Origin: TMP-86 sp964247385
Lineage (GTDB): Bacteria; Pseudomonadota; Gammaproteobacteria; Steroidobacterales; Steroidobacteraceae
Length of the DNA: 64,000 nt
Direction of reading: 5' to 3'
NCBI GenBank assembly: GCA_964247385.1
Contig: CAXTUB010000007.1
Span: forward strand, 1 to 64,000
Positions within the stretch are counted from its first letter, which is position 1. Each line of letters opens with the position of its first letter. Of this stretch, positions 25,833-35,647 are shown in pieces. The notes beneath the pieces are model-generated. The model saw only the letters and a list, made by a program, of their open reading frames with translations, had not been told where the DNA came from and made no database searches. The position numbers were made by a program, and so were the translations under genes.

Positions 25833-27191
25833 ATGAGCATCAAGTCGGGATTGCTTTGCGCTGCGTTCGCTTTTCTCCTGGCCAATGTGGCAGCAGCCCA
25901 AGATCCGGCCGCGGAGAACACGCCAGCGTCGGCGTCCGCGGCGCCCGCGCCCACCGCGCCTTTCCTGGTCACCACCGACAAAATTTCGAGCGGCGACACC
26001 GCGTGGATGCTGACGTCCACCGCGCTCGTCTTGCTCATGACCATTCCCGGTCTCGCGCTGTTTTATGGCGGCATGGTGCGCAAGAAAAACGTGCTCGCAA
26101 CCCTCATGCAGAGTTTCGCCATCACGGCGCTCGTCACGCTTCTGTGGTGGCTCATCGGCTACTCGTGGGCATTCACGCCGGGCTCGGCATTTCTGGGCGG
26201 CTCGACGCGCGCGTTTCTTGACGGCATGGTGTTCATGAAAGACGAAGGCAAGCTGACCGTGTCGCATCTGGCGAGCACGATTCCAGAGACCGTCTACTGC
26301 ATGTTCCAACTGACCTTCGCCATCATCACGCCAGCGCTCATCACCGGTGCATTCGCAGACCGCATGAAATTCTCGGCCATGTTGGTGTTCATGACGCTGT
26401 GGTCGCTGCTCGTCTATTCGCCGATTGCGCACATGGTGTGGGAACCTTCGGGGTGGCTCGCGAAGAAGGGCGTGCTCGACTACGCGGGCGGCACCGTGGT
26501 GCACATCAATGCAGGCATCGCAGGGCTTGCAAGCTGTCTCGTGCTCGGCAAGCGCTTGGGATATGGAAAGGAAGCCATGCCGCCGCACAATCTCGTGTTG
26601 ACGCTCGTCGGCGCATCGCTCCTGTGGGTCGGCTGGTTCGGCTTCAATGCGGGTTCTGCGGTCGCCGCCGATGGCCGCGCCGGAATGGCCATGGTCGCCA
26701 CTCAAATCGCCACCTCGGCCGCCGCACTCGCATGGATGTTTGCCGAATGGATCGGCAAGGGAAAGCCGAGCGTTCTCGGCATTGCCTCCGGTGCGGTCGC
26801 AGGGCTCGTCGCCATTACCCCAGCGTCCGGCTACGTCGGCCCCACGCCCGCCGTCATCATCGGACTCGTCGCCGGCGTGTGCTGCTTTCTCGCAGCCACC
26901 TCGTTGAAGAGTGCGCTCGGTTACGACGACTCGCTCGATGCGTTCGGCGTGCACGGCATCGGCGGCATCATCGGGGCGTTGTTGACCGGCGTGTTTGCCA
27001 GCAAACAAATTGCGGGCGTGGAAGGCTCGGTGATCACTCAATTGTGGGGCGTGGGCACGACTGTCATCTACGGATTCGTGGTCAGTTTCGTGCTTCTCAA
27101 GCTGATCGACGTCACGTTGGGCTTGCGGGTCTCAGAAGATCAGGAGCGCGAGGGGTTGGATATCTCCTTGCACGGCGAGCGCATTGAATGA
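25833..27191 (+). CDS. amtB: Ammonium transporter AmtB
   Basis: 452 residues: a cleavable signal peptide (ending VAAAQ), a short Pro/Ala-rich stretch, then 11 membrane segments. Signatures: ALFYGGMVRKKN, the conserved pore motif DYAGGTVVHINAGIAGL (His168-like) and DDSLDAFGVHGIGGIIG (second pore His). The ATG at 25833 gives the signal peptide; the open frame extends upstream through glnK in another frame. Gas-channel-like NH3/NH4+ uptake under nitrogen limitation. Confidence 0.95.
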   Translation: MSIKSGLLCAAFAFLLANVAAAQDPAAENTPASASAAPAPTAPFLVTTDKISSGDTAWMLTSTALVLLMTIPGLALFYGGMVRKKNVLATLMQSFAITALVTLLWWLIGYSWAFTPGSAFLGGSTRAFLDGMVFMKDEGKLTVSHLASTIPETVYCMFQLTFAIITPALITGAFADRMKFSAMLVFMTLWSLLVYSPIAHMVWEPSGWLAKKGVLDYAGGTVVHINAGIAGLASCLVLGKRLGYGKEAMPPHNLVLTLVGASLLWVGWFGFNAGSAVAADGRAGMAMVATQIATSAAALAWMFAEWIGKGKPSVLGIASGAVAGLVAITPASGYVGPTPAVIIGLVAGVCCFLAATSLKSALGYDDSLDAFGVHGIGGIIGALLTGVFASKQIAGVEGSVITQLWGVGTTVIYGFVVSFVLLKLIDVTLGLRVSEDQEREGLDISLHGERIE

Positions 27192-27262
27192 CGCTCCGCC
27201 GCAGTGCTCGGCGCCCACAGCCCATTCTTTCGCATCGGCACTTTCATGGGGACTGATCCACA

Positions 27263-28378
27263 ATGAAATGGCAGACCTCGATCGTTTGTTGCTTATTTGC
27301 GAGCGGCTGTACGGGAATGGTGCTCGCGGCAGATGCACCGGCGGGCGATCAGCCCGCCGCGCCGAGCCTCTCCGATGTGCTGACCGCATCTGGGATTACC
27401 GCGACCGGGTATGTGGCCGCGTCTTACGATCATTCGAACGGTTACCCGGGCAACCTGCATCAGTTCGACGTCAAGCACGATACGTTTCAGCTGGATCAAG
27501 CAGGCTTGACCATCGCGTATCAACCGAAAGAGGGCTTCGGCGCGTTGGTCGATGTGATCGGCGGTGAGGATGCGCGCATCCTCCACAGTGTCGAAGACGG
27601 CAGCGACAACAGCATCGATGTGAAGCAAGGTTTCGTGCAATACGCCACCGGGCCGCTGACCATCATGGCCGGAAAATTCGCAACGCTTGCGGGCTTCGAG
27701 GTCATCAACCCAACGGGCAATACCAATTTCTCCCGCTCGATTTTGTTTTTCGATTCGCAACCGCTGACGCACACAGGTGTCCGCGCCACTTACGCCATCA
27801 GCGATTTATTCACGGTCACGGCCGGCGTGAACAACGGATGGAACATCACCTCCACCTCATACGGCTCGAAGACGGGAGAGCTCAGCGTCGGGTTCATTCC
27901 CAACAAGACGTTCTCGATTCTGGCGACGGCGTATGCGGGCAGGGTCGAGGCCTACGATGGCGATCGATACCTGTTGGATCTCGTCGCGACGCTCAACGCC
28001 ACTGCGCAGCTCAGCTTAGTGTTGAACGCCGATTTCAACCGGCAAAAGAATGCGTTCGGCGATGGAACCGATGCGAAATGGGGCGGTGTCGCGGGATATG
28101 TGAATTTTGCTTTCAGCGATCACTGGCGTCTTTCAGTGCGCGGTGAATATTTCAGGGACAAGGACGGTTTCACCACAGGGTTCGACCAGCATGTGTGGGA
28201 AGGCACGGTGACTTTGGGCTACATGCCGGCGAGGAGCTTCGAGCTACGTCTCGAGGGCCGCTACGACAAGGCGCAAGAAGATTCCTTCGCCCGCCACGGC
28301 GATCCATTCGCGGTGGGAACCCTACTTGATTCCAAGAGCCTCACCGGTTTCGCAGCACAAGGCATCTACAAATTCTAA
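27263..28378 (+). CDS. Outer membrane porin, DUF1597/BBP2-like beta-barrel
   Basis: 371 residues with a signal peptide (about 1-23, ending VLAA), many alternating-hydrophobic strands such as SITATGYVAASYD, TGVRATYAISDLFTVTAGV and FELRLEGRYD, and a C-terminal aromatic residue (IYKF) as expected for a BAM substrate. Placed 71 nt after amtB, so it may be expressed with glnK-amtB and could admit a nitrogen compound. The substrate is not known; this is inference from position. Confidence 0.75.
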   Translation: MKWQTSIVCCLFASGCTGMVLAADAPAGDQPAAPSLSDVLTASGITATGYVAASYDHSNGYPGNLHQFDVKHDTFQLDQAGLTIAYQPKEGFGALVDVIGGEDARILHSVEDGSDNSIDVKQGFVQYATGPLTIMAGKFATLAGFEVINPTGNTNFSRSILFFDSQPLTHTGVRATYAISDLFTVTAGVNNGWNITSTSYGSKTGELSVGFIPNKTFSILATAYAGRVEAYDGDRYLLDLVATLNATAQLSLVLNADFNRQKNAFGDGTDAKWGGVAGYVNFAFSDHWRLSVRGEYFRDKDGFTTGFDQHVWEGTVTLGYMPARSFELRLEGRYDKAQEDSFARHGDPFAVGTLLDSKSLTGFAAQGIYKF

Positions 28379-28500
28379 CGGGTGATGAAGGCTGCGAATC
28401 TGCAGCGTATGGCACACCCCCACGCGCCCGCTAAAAATAGTGCGTCGCCTTTTTGGAAAGAACATGGCGCTTACTCAAAGGTTGCGATATGGCCGAGCGG

Positions 28501-29352
28501 TCATTGCGTGGGTCTTAAGAATAGCTGAGGATCCACCCAAGCTCGATTCAACGCGATGCCCCAATGCAAGTGTGGACCGGTGGCGCGGCCCGTCATGCCC
28601 ACTTCGCCGAGCACGCCACCTACCTGCACTCGCTCACCGCTCCGCACGGAAATTTTGCGCAAGTGGCAATACATGGAAATGAGCCCGTGGCCATGATCCA
28701 GAAAAACCGTATTGCCGTTAAAAAAGAAATTGCCGGTGAGCGCGACCGTGCCCGGCATGGATGCGTGAACCGTCGCGCCTACGGGCGCCGCAATGTCCAT
28801 GCCGCTATGGGGATTGCGCGACTCGCCGTTGAACACGCGCCTGAGGCCGAACGAGCTGCTGCGCACGCCCGGCACCGGCGCATCGACCAGCCAGCTCGAG
28901 ATGGCCGGGGCGCCGCTAAACCGCGCGAGCACGGCTTCGATGTCGCGCCGCTCCCGCGCAACGCGTCTCAAGTCGCTGGGCGACAAGTTCACTTGTTTGG
29001 GAGGGACCTTCAAAGCTTGCACAGCGTAGGTCTTCGCCTCGACCGTGAAAGACTCGCTCGAGGAGTCAGTCGAGGCGATGTCGAACACGTGGCGACCCGG
29101 CGCCGTATCGAGCGGAATTCCAATGACGGCAACCCATTGGCCACCGTGCGCGATCACCAAAACCGGGCTGCCGCGGAATGCGACCCGCGGCGCGACTTCC
29201 GTTGGTGAGACATCGCCCAGCGGCACCACGGCGATGCCGCCGGGTACGCGCGAATCGCGCGGCAGCGGAGCGTCGTTCGCATTCATGTTTGCGGCGCTCG
29301 CGACTCGCAGCACACCGGCGAGAAGGACTCCGGCCCAGCCTGGAATGCGCAT
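28501..29352 (-). CDS. M23 family peptidase (LytM domain)
   Basis: 283 residues from the ATG at 29352; the longer frame overlaps xseA. Signal peptide at the N-terminus, an N-terminal beta-rich domain, a short coiled segment near DLRRVARERRDIEAVLARF, and a C-terminal LytM domain with zinc ligands in NPHSGMDIAAP and GPHLHWGI. These endopeptidases cut peptidoglycan cross-links. Transcribed after xseA with a 19-nt gap. Confidence 0.9.
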   Translation of the reverse strand: MRIPGWAGVLLAGVLRVASAANMNANDAPLPRDSRVPGGIAVVPLGDVSPTEVAPRVAFRGSPVLVIAHGGQWVAVIGIPLDTAPGRHVFDIASTDSSSESFTVEAKTYAVQALKVPPKQVNLSPSDLRRVARERRDIEAVLARFSGAPAISSWLVDAPVPGVRSSSFGLRRVFNGESRNPHSGMDIAAPVGATVHASMPGTVALTGNFFFNGNTVFLDHGHGLISMYCHLRKISVRSGERVQVGGVLGEVGMTGRATGPHLHWGIALNRAWVDPQLFLRPTQ

Positions 29353-29371
29353 TACGCGGTGCCGCAACCCG

Positions 29372-30709
29372 CTACTCCACGCGGGCGCGCAAGGCACCGC
29401 GCTCGATTTGTATTTCCAACTGCGAGCCGCGAGGCGCTTGGGCAACGTCACGCACGATCGCCCCTTCTTGATTCTTTACGATGGCGTAGCCGCGGCTCAG
29501 GGTCGCCAAGGGGCCGATGGCCGACAGCGTGCGCGCGAGCGGCGCGAGACGCGCCTGCGCGCGTGCGATGCGCGCGCTCGCGCTGGCGTGCAGGCGGCGC
29601 GCCAGCATTTGATGCCGCAGTGTGCGAGCACGCAACTGCCGCGCCGGACTTGCGCGCTCCAGACGCAATTGCAGCGCGTTCAGCCGCGCGGCGCGCCGCT
29701 CTTGACCACGTGAATGGCAGCGCCGCAACGCCGCTTCGATCTCATCGAGGCGCTGCGCTTGCTGCGCAAGCCGCATCGTCGGACTGGCGAGCTGAGTGCG
29801 ACGCTGCAGATACACGAGTCGCTCGCGCAGTTGCGCGATGCGCCTTCGCGCGAGTTGCTCGAGGCGAGCAAATTGCGCAGCGACTTGCCTGCAGTACTGC
29901 TGACCATCCGGCACGGCCAACTCGGCGGCGGCGGAGGGCGTGGGAGCGCGTACATCGGCCGCGAAATCAGCGATGGTGAAATCGATTTCATGACCCACCC
30001 CGCTGATGAGCGGGATCGGACTCGATGCGATGCAGCGCGCCAAGGCTTCGTCGTTGAACGCCCACAAATCCTCGAGCGAGCCGCCGCCGCGCGTCAAGAT
30101 CAGCACATCGCACTCGGCTTGCGCGTGCGCAAGCTGGAGCGCAGCGACGAGCTCAGCCGGCGCATTCGTGCCTTGCACGGATGCGGGATAGATGATGACC
30201 GGTATACCCGCGAAACGGCGCGCGAGCACATGCAAGACATCGCGCACTGCGGCGCCGCTGGGTGAGGTGACAATGCCAATGCGCCGCGGCATTCTTGGCA
30301 ATGAGCGCTTGCGCTCCGCCGCGAACAGGCCTTCGGCCGCGAGCTTGGCTTTGATCCGCTCGAACTCGCGCTGCAGCGCACCGACGCCGGCGTCTTCCAT
30401 GTGATCGACGACCAGTTGAAATTCGCCACGCGGCTCATATAGGGTCACGCGGCCGCGAATGAGCACGTGCTGACCATCGCGGGGCTGCGCGCGTGTGAGC
30501 CGGTTGCGCTGCCGAAACATTGCGGCGCGCACCTGCGCTTCGGCATCCTTCAACGTGAAATACCAATGTCCCGAAGCAGGGCGGGATAAATTCGAGATCT
30601 CGCCTTCGAGCCACAGCGTTGCAAGGCCCTGCTCGAGCACGCCTCGCACCTCGCGATTGAGCCGCGATACGGTGAACACCTCACGCGGCCTCGGCCGGTC
30701 TTGGAACAT
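29372..30709 (-). CDS. xseA: Exodeoxyribonuclease VII large subunit
   Basis: 445 residues from ATG 30709. N-terminal OB-fold (LWLEGEISNLSRPASGHWYFTLKD), central catalytic domain (RIGIVTSPSGAAVRD, TRGGGSLEDLWAFNDE, GVGHEIDFTIADFAADVRAPTPSAAAE) and a long coiled-coil C-terminus rich in Arg and Ala. With XseB it degrades single-stranded DNA. The xseB gene is not nearby. Its ATG overlaps the stop of the oxidoreductase upstream (ATGA). Confidence 0.95.
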   Translation of the reverse strand: MFQDRPRPREVFTVSRLNREVRGVLEQGLATLWLEGEISNLSRPASGHWYFTLKDAEAQVRAAMFRQRNRLTRAQPRDGQHVLIRGRVTLYEPRGEFQLVVDHMEDAGVGALQREFERIKAKLAAEGLFAAERKRSLPRMPRRIGIVTSPSGAAVRDVLHVLARRFAGIPVIIYPASVQGTNAPAELVAALQLAHAQAECDVLILTRGGGSLEDLWAFNDEALARCIASSPIPLISGVGHEIDFTIADFAADVRAPTPSAAAELAVPDGQQYCRQVAAQFARLEQLARRRIAQLRERLVYLQRRTQLASPTMRLAQQAQRLDEIEAALRRCHSRGQERRAARLNALQLRLERASPARQLRARTLRHQMLARRLHASASARIARAQARLAPLARTLSAIGPLATLSRGYAIVKNQEGAIVRDVAQAPRGSQLEIQIERGALRARVE

Positions 30710-31632
30710 CACGCCGAGGACGCTTGCGAACATCGCTGCGGACCGATGAGCCCGAGCTCGTGCCGGCACACCCCGCGCGCTATTTCTTCGCTCAGCATTT
30801 CACCGAGAACAGGCGCGAGCGTGATGTCCGAGTGCGTGTCCGCAACGAATGCCCGCGGCCGGCTGCGCAAAGCGCCGACGATTGGAGAGCCATTGGCATG
30901 CAGGCGGGGGCGACCGAGCATGAACGTGGGCAACTGCGAAACGAGCTCCGGCGTTCCCGCGCCCGCAGCGATGATGAGGCGATCGAACGTCTTACGCACC
31001 GCAGGTCCCCGCACCCAGATGCGGGTCTCATCTGCGTCGAGAGTGACTACCTCGGCTTGCAGAACGACTTCCGCACCCAGTTTCCTGGCCGCGCTTGCCA
31101 AGGCGCGCGTCACATGCGGCGGTGAGAGTTGTCCATCAACGCGCGAGAAAAAAGTGTTGGCCGCAGTCGGCGCAAGAGCCGCAGCGTAGCGCTCGATCCC
31201 GTTCCCATCGGTTGCTCGCACCGGCAACAGCGCATCGGCCCTCCGCTCAGCGCTCGCACGCGTCTGTTGCATCTGGCGGTGCGCGCGCGTCCAGTCCATG
31301 TATCCGCCCCACGCGATGTTGAGGCCCAATGCTTGATCCAGCGCGTGATAGCGTTGCAAGCTCATCAGGCGCAATGCCCGCTCCTCGGGGTCGGCAACGA
31401 ATGCGTTCAGCCATGCAGAAGACTTGCGCGAGGCGCCGCTGGCCAGAGCGGCCTTTTCAATGAGCACGACGTGTGCGCCGCGCCGCGCCAGTTGATAAGC
31501 ACACGATGCCCCCACGATGCCGCCGCCAATGATGCCGACGCGAACGCTTCGCGCCCTGCCGAATGCGCGCAAGCCACCGCCGGCGCACGCGGCAGAGACT
31601 GCCAGAGAGCGCAAGAATTCGCGACGCCGCAT
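30709..31632 (-). CDS. Tat-exported FAD-dependent oxidoreductase (DAO family), unusually short
   Basis: 307 residues. The N-terminus RRREFLRSLAVSAA resembles a twin-arginine signal. A dinucleotide-binding motif GIIGGGIVGASCAYQLARRG follows, then the DAO-type KSSAWLNAF segment, and a C-terminal FVADTHSDITLAPVLGEMLSEEI. Between the sheet strand at LIIAAGAGTPELV and the C-terminal FAD-binding RLHANGSPIVGAL only about ten residues remain, where DAO proteins usually carry around a hundred. So the substrate-binding part seems deleted in frame. May be non-catalytic or a decaying gene. Divergent from guaB. Confidence 0.7.
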   Translation of the reverse strand: MRRREFLRSLAVSAACAGGGLRAFGRARSVRVGIIGGGIVGASCAYQLARRGAHVVLIEKAALASGASRKSSAWLNAFVADPEERALRLMSLQRYHALDQALGLNIAWGGYMDWTRAHRQMQQTRASAERRADALLPVRATDGNGIERYAAALAPTAANTFFSRVDGQLSPPHVTRALASAARKLGAEVVLQAEVVTLDADETRIWVRGPAVRKTFDRLIIAAGAGTPELVSQLPTFMLGRPRLHANGSPIVGALRSRPRAFVADTHSDITLAPVLGEMLSEEIARGVCRHELGLIGPQRCSQASSA

Positions 31633-31742
31633 GGGGGCAGTGTAGCAGCCGCCTCGCCGGCGGCCGCGAGCTCACCCGGTTTACCCGTGGCCTCCCGCAA
31701 GCTAGAATGCCTCGCCTCTTGAAGTCGAACGAAGAATCACGC

Positions 31743-33209
31743 ATGCGGATTTTGGAAGAGGCGCTCACCTTCGACGACGTTCTGCTCGTTCCCGCCTACT
31801 CTGAAATTCTGCCTCGCGATGTGTCCCTCGCCGCGCAGTTGACGCGCCGCTTGAGCGTCAATCTGCCCCTGTTGTCTGCGGCGATGGATACCGTGACCGA
31901 ATCTCGCCTGGCCATCACCATGGCGCAAGAAGGCGGCATCGGGGTGGTGCACAAGAACATGTCGGTCGAAGCGCAGGCGCGCGAAGTCGCGCGAGTGAAA
32001 AAATTCGAAAGCGGCGTGATCAACGACCCGATCAACGTGAGCCCCGATATGACCATTCGTCAGGTCATCGAGCTTACGCGCGCGAGGAATATTTCCGGCG
32101 TGCCGGTGGTTTCGGGAAGCCGCGTGGTCGGCATCGTGACGCACCGCGACTTGCGCTTCGAGACCAAGCTCGATGCGCCGGTCTCATCGGTCATGACTCC
32201 CAAGGAGCGGCTGGTGACCGTGCGCGAGAATGCGCCCAAAGAAGAGGTGCTCGCCCTCTTGCACAAGCATCGCATCGAAAAGCTTCTGGTGGTCGCGGAC
32301 GGCGATGAGCTCAGAGGCATGATCACGGTCAAGGACTTTCAGAAGGCCACGCAGTTTCCGCATGCGTGCAAGGACGCGGAAGGGCGCCTCCGGGTGGCCG
32401 CGGCCGTGGGCACGTCGCCCGAAACCCTCGAGCGCGTAGCCGCTCTGGCCGCCGAAGACGTCGATGTCGTCGTGGTGGATACCTCGCACGGCCACTCGCG
32501 CGGTGTGCTGCAGACCGTGGAAAAAATCAAAAACCAATATCCGGATCTCGAGGTGATCGGAGGCAATATCGTCACCGCGGAAGCGGCGCTCGATTTGGTG
32601 AAGCACGGCGCGGACGGGGTGAAAGTGGGCATTGGCCCGGGCTCCATTTGCACCACACGCGTGGTGGCGGGCGTTGGCGTGCCGCAGATCAGCGCGATTT
32701 CGCGCGTATCGCGCGCCCTGGAAAAATCCGGCGTGCCGTGCATCGCCGACGGCGGCATTCGCTACTCGGGCGATATCGCCAAAGCCATTGCTGCGGGAGC
32801 GCACAGCGTGATGATCGGCGGGTTGTTCGCGGGCACCGAAGAATCGCCTGGCGAGGTCGAGCTGTATCAAGGAGGGTCTTTCAAGGCCTATCGAGGCATG
32901 GGCTCGATAGGCGCCATGTCGCAAGCGCACGGTTCGAGCGACCGGTATTTTCAAGACACTGCTTCCGAGCTCGAAAAGCTGGTGCCCGAGGGCATCGAGG
33001 GGCGCGTGCCCTACAAGGGAAGTCTCGTCGCCATTCTTCATCAGCTCGCCGGCGGCCTGCGCGCTGCCATGGGTTACACGGGCAGCCGCGACATCGAAGA
33101 GATGCGCACCCGCCCGCAATTCGTGCGCATTACCCACGCCGGTGTGCGCGAGTCGCACGTGCACGATGTCACCATCACCAAAGAAGCGCCGAACTATCGC
33201 ATCGGGTAG
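31743..33209 (+). CDS. guaB: Inosine-5'-monophosphate dehydrogenase
   Basis: 488 residues from the ATG at 31743, as in other GuaB. Catalytic loop GSICTTRVVAGVG with the active cysteine, tandem CBS domains in the middle (about 95-205), and flap region ending near YFQDTASELEKLVPEGIEG. Makes XMP from IMP, the committed step of GMP synthesis. The open frame upstream runs into the divergent oxidoreductase region and is not used. guaA follows. Confidence 0.97.
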   Translation: MRILEEALTFDDVLLVPAYSEILPRDVSLAAQLTRRLSVNLPLLSAAMDTVTESRLAITMAQEGGIGVVHKNMSVEAQAREVARVKKFESGVINDPINVSPDMTIRQVIELTRARNISGVPVVSGSRVVGIVTHRDLRFETKLDAPVSSVMTPKERLVTVRENAPKEEVLALLHKHRIEKLLVVADGDELRGMITVKDFQKATQFPHACKDAEGRLRVAAAVGTSPETLERVAALAAEDVDVVVVDTSHGHSRGVLQTVEKIKNQYPDLEVIGGNIVTAEAALDLVKHGADGVKVGIGPGSICTTRVVAGVGVPQISAISRVSRALEKSGVPCIADGGIRYSGDIAKAIAAGAHSVMIGGLFAGTEESPGEVELYQGGSFKAYRGMGSIGAMSQAHGSSDRYFQDTASELEKLVPEGIEGRVPYKGSLVAILHQLAGGLRAAMGYTGSRDIEEMRTRPQFVRITHAGVRESHVHDVTITKEAPNYRIG

Positions 33210-33297
33210 CTCAGCGGAAAGCGCGGCACGCGCTCGCGGCCACGAGACACTCGCTGCGCACGCAAGAAAAACTTCGGCGGATATTCACGCCGACCGC

Positions 33298-34848
33298 GTG
33301 CTGATTCTCGACTTTGGCTCGCAATACACTCAGCTCATCGCGCGCCGGGTGCGCGAGCTCGGCGTGTACAGCGAAGTGTTCCCCTGGGATGCCGCCGGCG
33401 ATGAGATCACTCGTTTTGCGCCCAAGGCAGTGATTCTTTCGGGCGGGCCCGAATCAGTGAATGATGCTCGGGGGCCCGCGGCGCCTCGCGAAGTGTTCGA
33501 GCTACGCCAGCCCGTGCTCGGCATCTGCTATGGCATGCAGACCATGGCGGCACAGCTCGGCGGTGCCGTGGAGCCTTCCGCACATCGTGAGTTTGGCTTC
33601 GCTCAAGTGCGCATTGACGGCGCCTCCAAGTTGCTCGGCGGTTTGGAGGACAATCGCGACCAGCGCGGCCAGGCATTGCTCGATGTATGGATGAGTCACG
33701 GCGACCGCGTGAACTCGATGCCTCGCGGTTTCAAGGTCATCGCAAGCACCGACCATGCGCCGTTCGCCGCAATGGCGGACGAGGAGCGCGGATTTTACGC
33801 GCTGCAATTTCACCCGGAGGTCACGCACACGCCGCAAGGCTTGGAAATTTTACGCCGCTTCGTCCACGACATCGCGGGCTGCCGATCGGTTTGGAAAACC
33901 GGCCGCATCGTCGAGGACGCCATCGTGCGCGTGCGTGCGGAGGTGGCGAGCGATGCCGTCCTGCTCGGGCTTTCGGGCGGCGTCGATTCTTCGGTGGTCG
34001 CGGCGCTCTTGCATCGTGCCATTGGAGATCAGCTCACGTGCGTGTTCGTGGATCACGGATTGCTGCGGCAGGGTGAGGGCGATCAAGTGATGAGCACCTT
34101 TGCCGAGCATCTGGGGATCAAGGTCATTCGAGTCAATGCAGAGCAAAAATTTTTGGCTGCGCTTGCCGGAGTCGACGATCCCGAGCAGAAGCGCAAAATC
34201 ATCGGGCGGTTGTTCGTCGAGACGTTCGATGAGGCTGCAATCGCCATGCCGCAGGTGCGTTGGCTGGCGCAAGGCACGATTTACCCTGACGTCATCGAAA
34301 GCGCGGGCGGGCGGACGGGCAAGGCTCACGTCATCAAGTCGCATCACAACGTCGGCGGCTTGCCCAAGAACATGAAGTTGAAATTGCTCGAGCCGCTGCG
34401 TGAATTGTTCAAGGACGAAGTGCGCGCGATGGGGCTGGAGCTCGGTCTACCTTCGACCTTGATTCATCGCCACCCTTTTCCAGGTCCGGGGCTCGGCGTG
34501 CGCATTCTGGGCGAAGTAAGAAAGGAATACGCCGATGTGCTGCGCCGAGCCGATGCCATCTTCATCGAAGAGCTTCGGCGCGAAGACCTGTACGACCAAG
34601 TGAGCCAAGCCTTCGCCGTGTTTCTACCCGTGCGCTCGGTTGGCGTGATGGGCGACGGCCGGCGCTACGATCACGTGATTGCCCTGCGCGCCGTTCAAAC
34701 CGTTGACTTCATGACCGCGCGCTGGGCGCATTTGCCGCATGAGTTCTTGGATCGCGTGAGCCTTCGCATCGTGAACGAAGTGGCCGACGTGTCTCGCGTG
34801 GTGTACGACATCTCCGGCAAGCCGCCCGCGACGATTGAGTGGGAGTGA
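33298..34848 (+). CDS. guaA: GMP synthase (glutamine-hydrolysing)
   Basis: 516 residues if it starts at GTG 33298. Class I glutamine amidotransferase with Cys in GICYGMQTM and His/Glu in FHPEVTHTPQG; ATP-pyrophosphatase P-loop LGLSGGVDSSVVAALL; C-terminal dimerisation domain ending PATIEWE. Between the guaB stop and 33298 no ATG, GTG or TTG exists in this frame, so the protein lacks about eight N-terminal residues found in E. coli GuaA, or starts at a rare codon. No obvious ribosome site is seen. Confidence 0.93.
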   Translation: MLILDFGSQYTQLIARRVRELGVYSEVFPWDAAGDEITRFAPKAVILSGGPESVNDARGPAAPREVFELRQPVLGICYGMQTMAAQLGGAVEPSAHREFGFAQVRIDGASKLLGGLEDNRDQRGQALLDVWMSHGDRVNSMPRGFKVIASTDHAPFAAMADEERGFYALQFHPEVTHTPQGLEILRRFVHDIAGCRSVWKTGRIVEDAIVRVRAEVASDAVLLGLSGGVDSSVVAALLHRAIGDQLTCVFVDHGLLRQGEGDQVMSTFAEHLGIKVIRVNAEQKFLAALAGVDDPEQKRKIIGRLFVETFDEAAIAMPQVRWLAQGTIYPDVIESAGGRTGKAHVIKSHHNVGGLPKNMKLKLLEPLRELFKDEVRAMGLELGLPSTLIHRHPFPGPGLGVRILGEVRKEYADVLRRADAIFIEELRREDLYDQVSQAFAVFLPVRSVGVMGDGRRYDHVIALRAVQTVDFMTARWAHLPHEFLDRVSLRIVNEVADVSRVVYDISGKPPATIEWE

Positions 34849-34947
34849 GGGCCACAAGAACACCATCTCGGCCAACATTGACGGGCTCCGAAGTTCAAGA
34901 CCTCAGCGATGCGGAGTTGCGGCCTTCGGCCATGTGGATTGCCCGCC

Positions 34948-35592
34948 CTACCGCGCCTTTCTGAACGTCAGGCTGATGCGAATGGAGCCAAGCGTCGGGT
35001 GCGATCCGGCCTTCAGAGGCGCGATGCCGTGAAAGGCGAGACGGGATGCGCCACCCCAGCACACTACATCGCCATGTTGGAGTGGAACTTTGACCGTCGG
35101 TGCCGCGCGTGTAATACCGCCAAAAATAAACGTAGCAGGCAAACCTAGCGAGATCGCGACCACGGGCGCTGCGACATCTTTCTCGTCGCTGTCTTGGTGG
35201 AGCGAGAGTTTCGCGCCGCGCTCGTAACCATTGATCAAGCACCCATCGGCGTGAAAGTTCGGGAAGCCCGACGCATGCGCTGCGGCGCCCGCGACTTGGG
35301 TGAAGATTGCGGGCATGGCGGGCCATAATTCGCCACTGTCCGGATCGTGCGTGGTGTAGCGGTAACCTTTCCGATCCGATACCCAACCATACTCACCGCA
35401 ATTCGATTTCGTCGCTGACATGCAATGCCCGCCCGGCGTTTGCCACGTGCGCAATGGCGCCGCGGCAAGAACCGCGCGGAGTGCGTCGAGAAGCGCCGCC
35501 TCATGCGGCAGCGCAAATCCGGGGTGCAGGATCGCATCGCTCGCGAAAGTCACGCTGCGGCGCACATCAGCAAAAAGATCCGCGGTTTGCAT
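34948..35592 (-). CDS. alkB: AlkB-like alpha-ketoglutarate-dependent DNA repair dioxygenase
   Basis: 214 residues from ATG 35592 (a TTG nine bases upstream is possible). The Fe(II)/2-oxoglutarate core is intact: HxD in LSLHQDSDE, the third His in RLAFHGIAPL, and the 2-oxoglutarate Arg in SIRISLTFRKAR. NGYERGAKLSLH and PVVAISLGLPATFIFGG are typical of bacterial AlkB. Reverses 1-methyladenine and 3-methylcytosine damage. Convergent with guaA, divergent from the marC-like gene. No Ada operator is evident. Confidence 0.93.
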   Translation of the reverse strand: MQTADLFADVRRSVTFASDAILHPGFALPHEAALLDALRAVLAAAPLRTWQTPGGHCMSATKSNCGEYGWVSDRKGYRYTTHDPDSGELWPAMPAIFTQVAGAAAHASGFPNFHADGCLINGYERGAKLSLHQDSDEKDVAAPVVAISLGLPATFIFGGITRAAPTVKVPLQHGDVVCWGGASRLAFHGIAPLKAGSHPTLGSIRISLTFRKAR

Positions 35593-35647
35593 TGGCCCCA
35601 ATCTATCGCGGAGATGGCAACAATCAATAGGTCAGGAGAGCGATACA

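Noticed and set aside
28379..28500. Intrinsic terminator between the porin and the convergent M23 gene
   Set aside because: No convincing stem-loop with a T run was found in this 122-bp gap.
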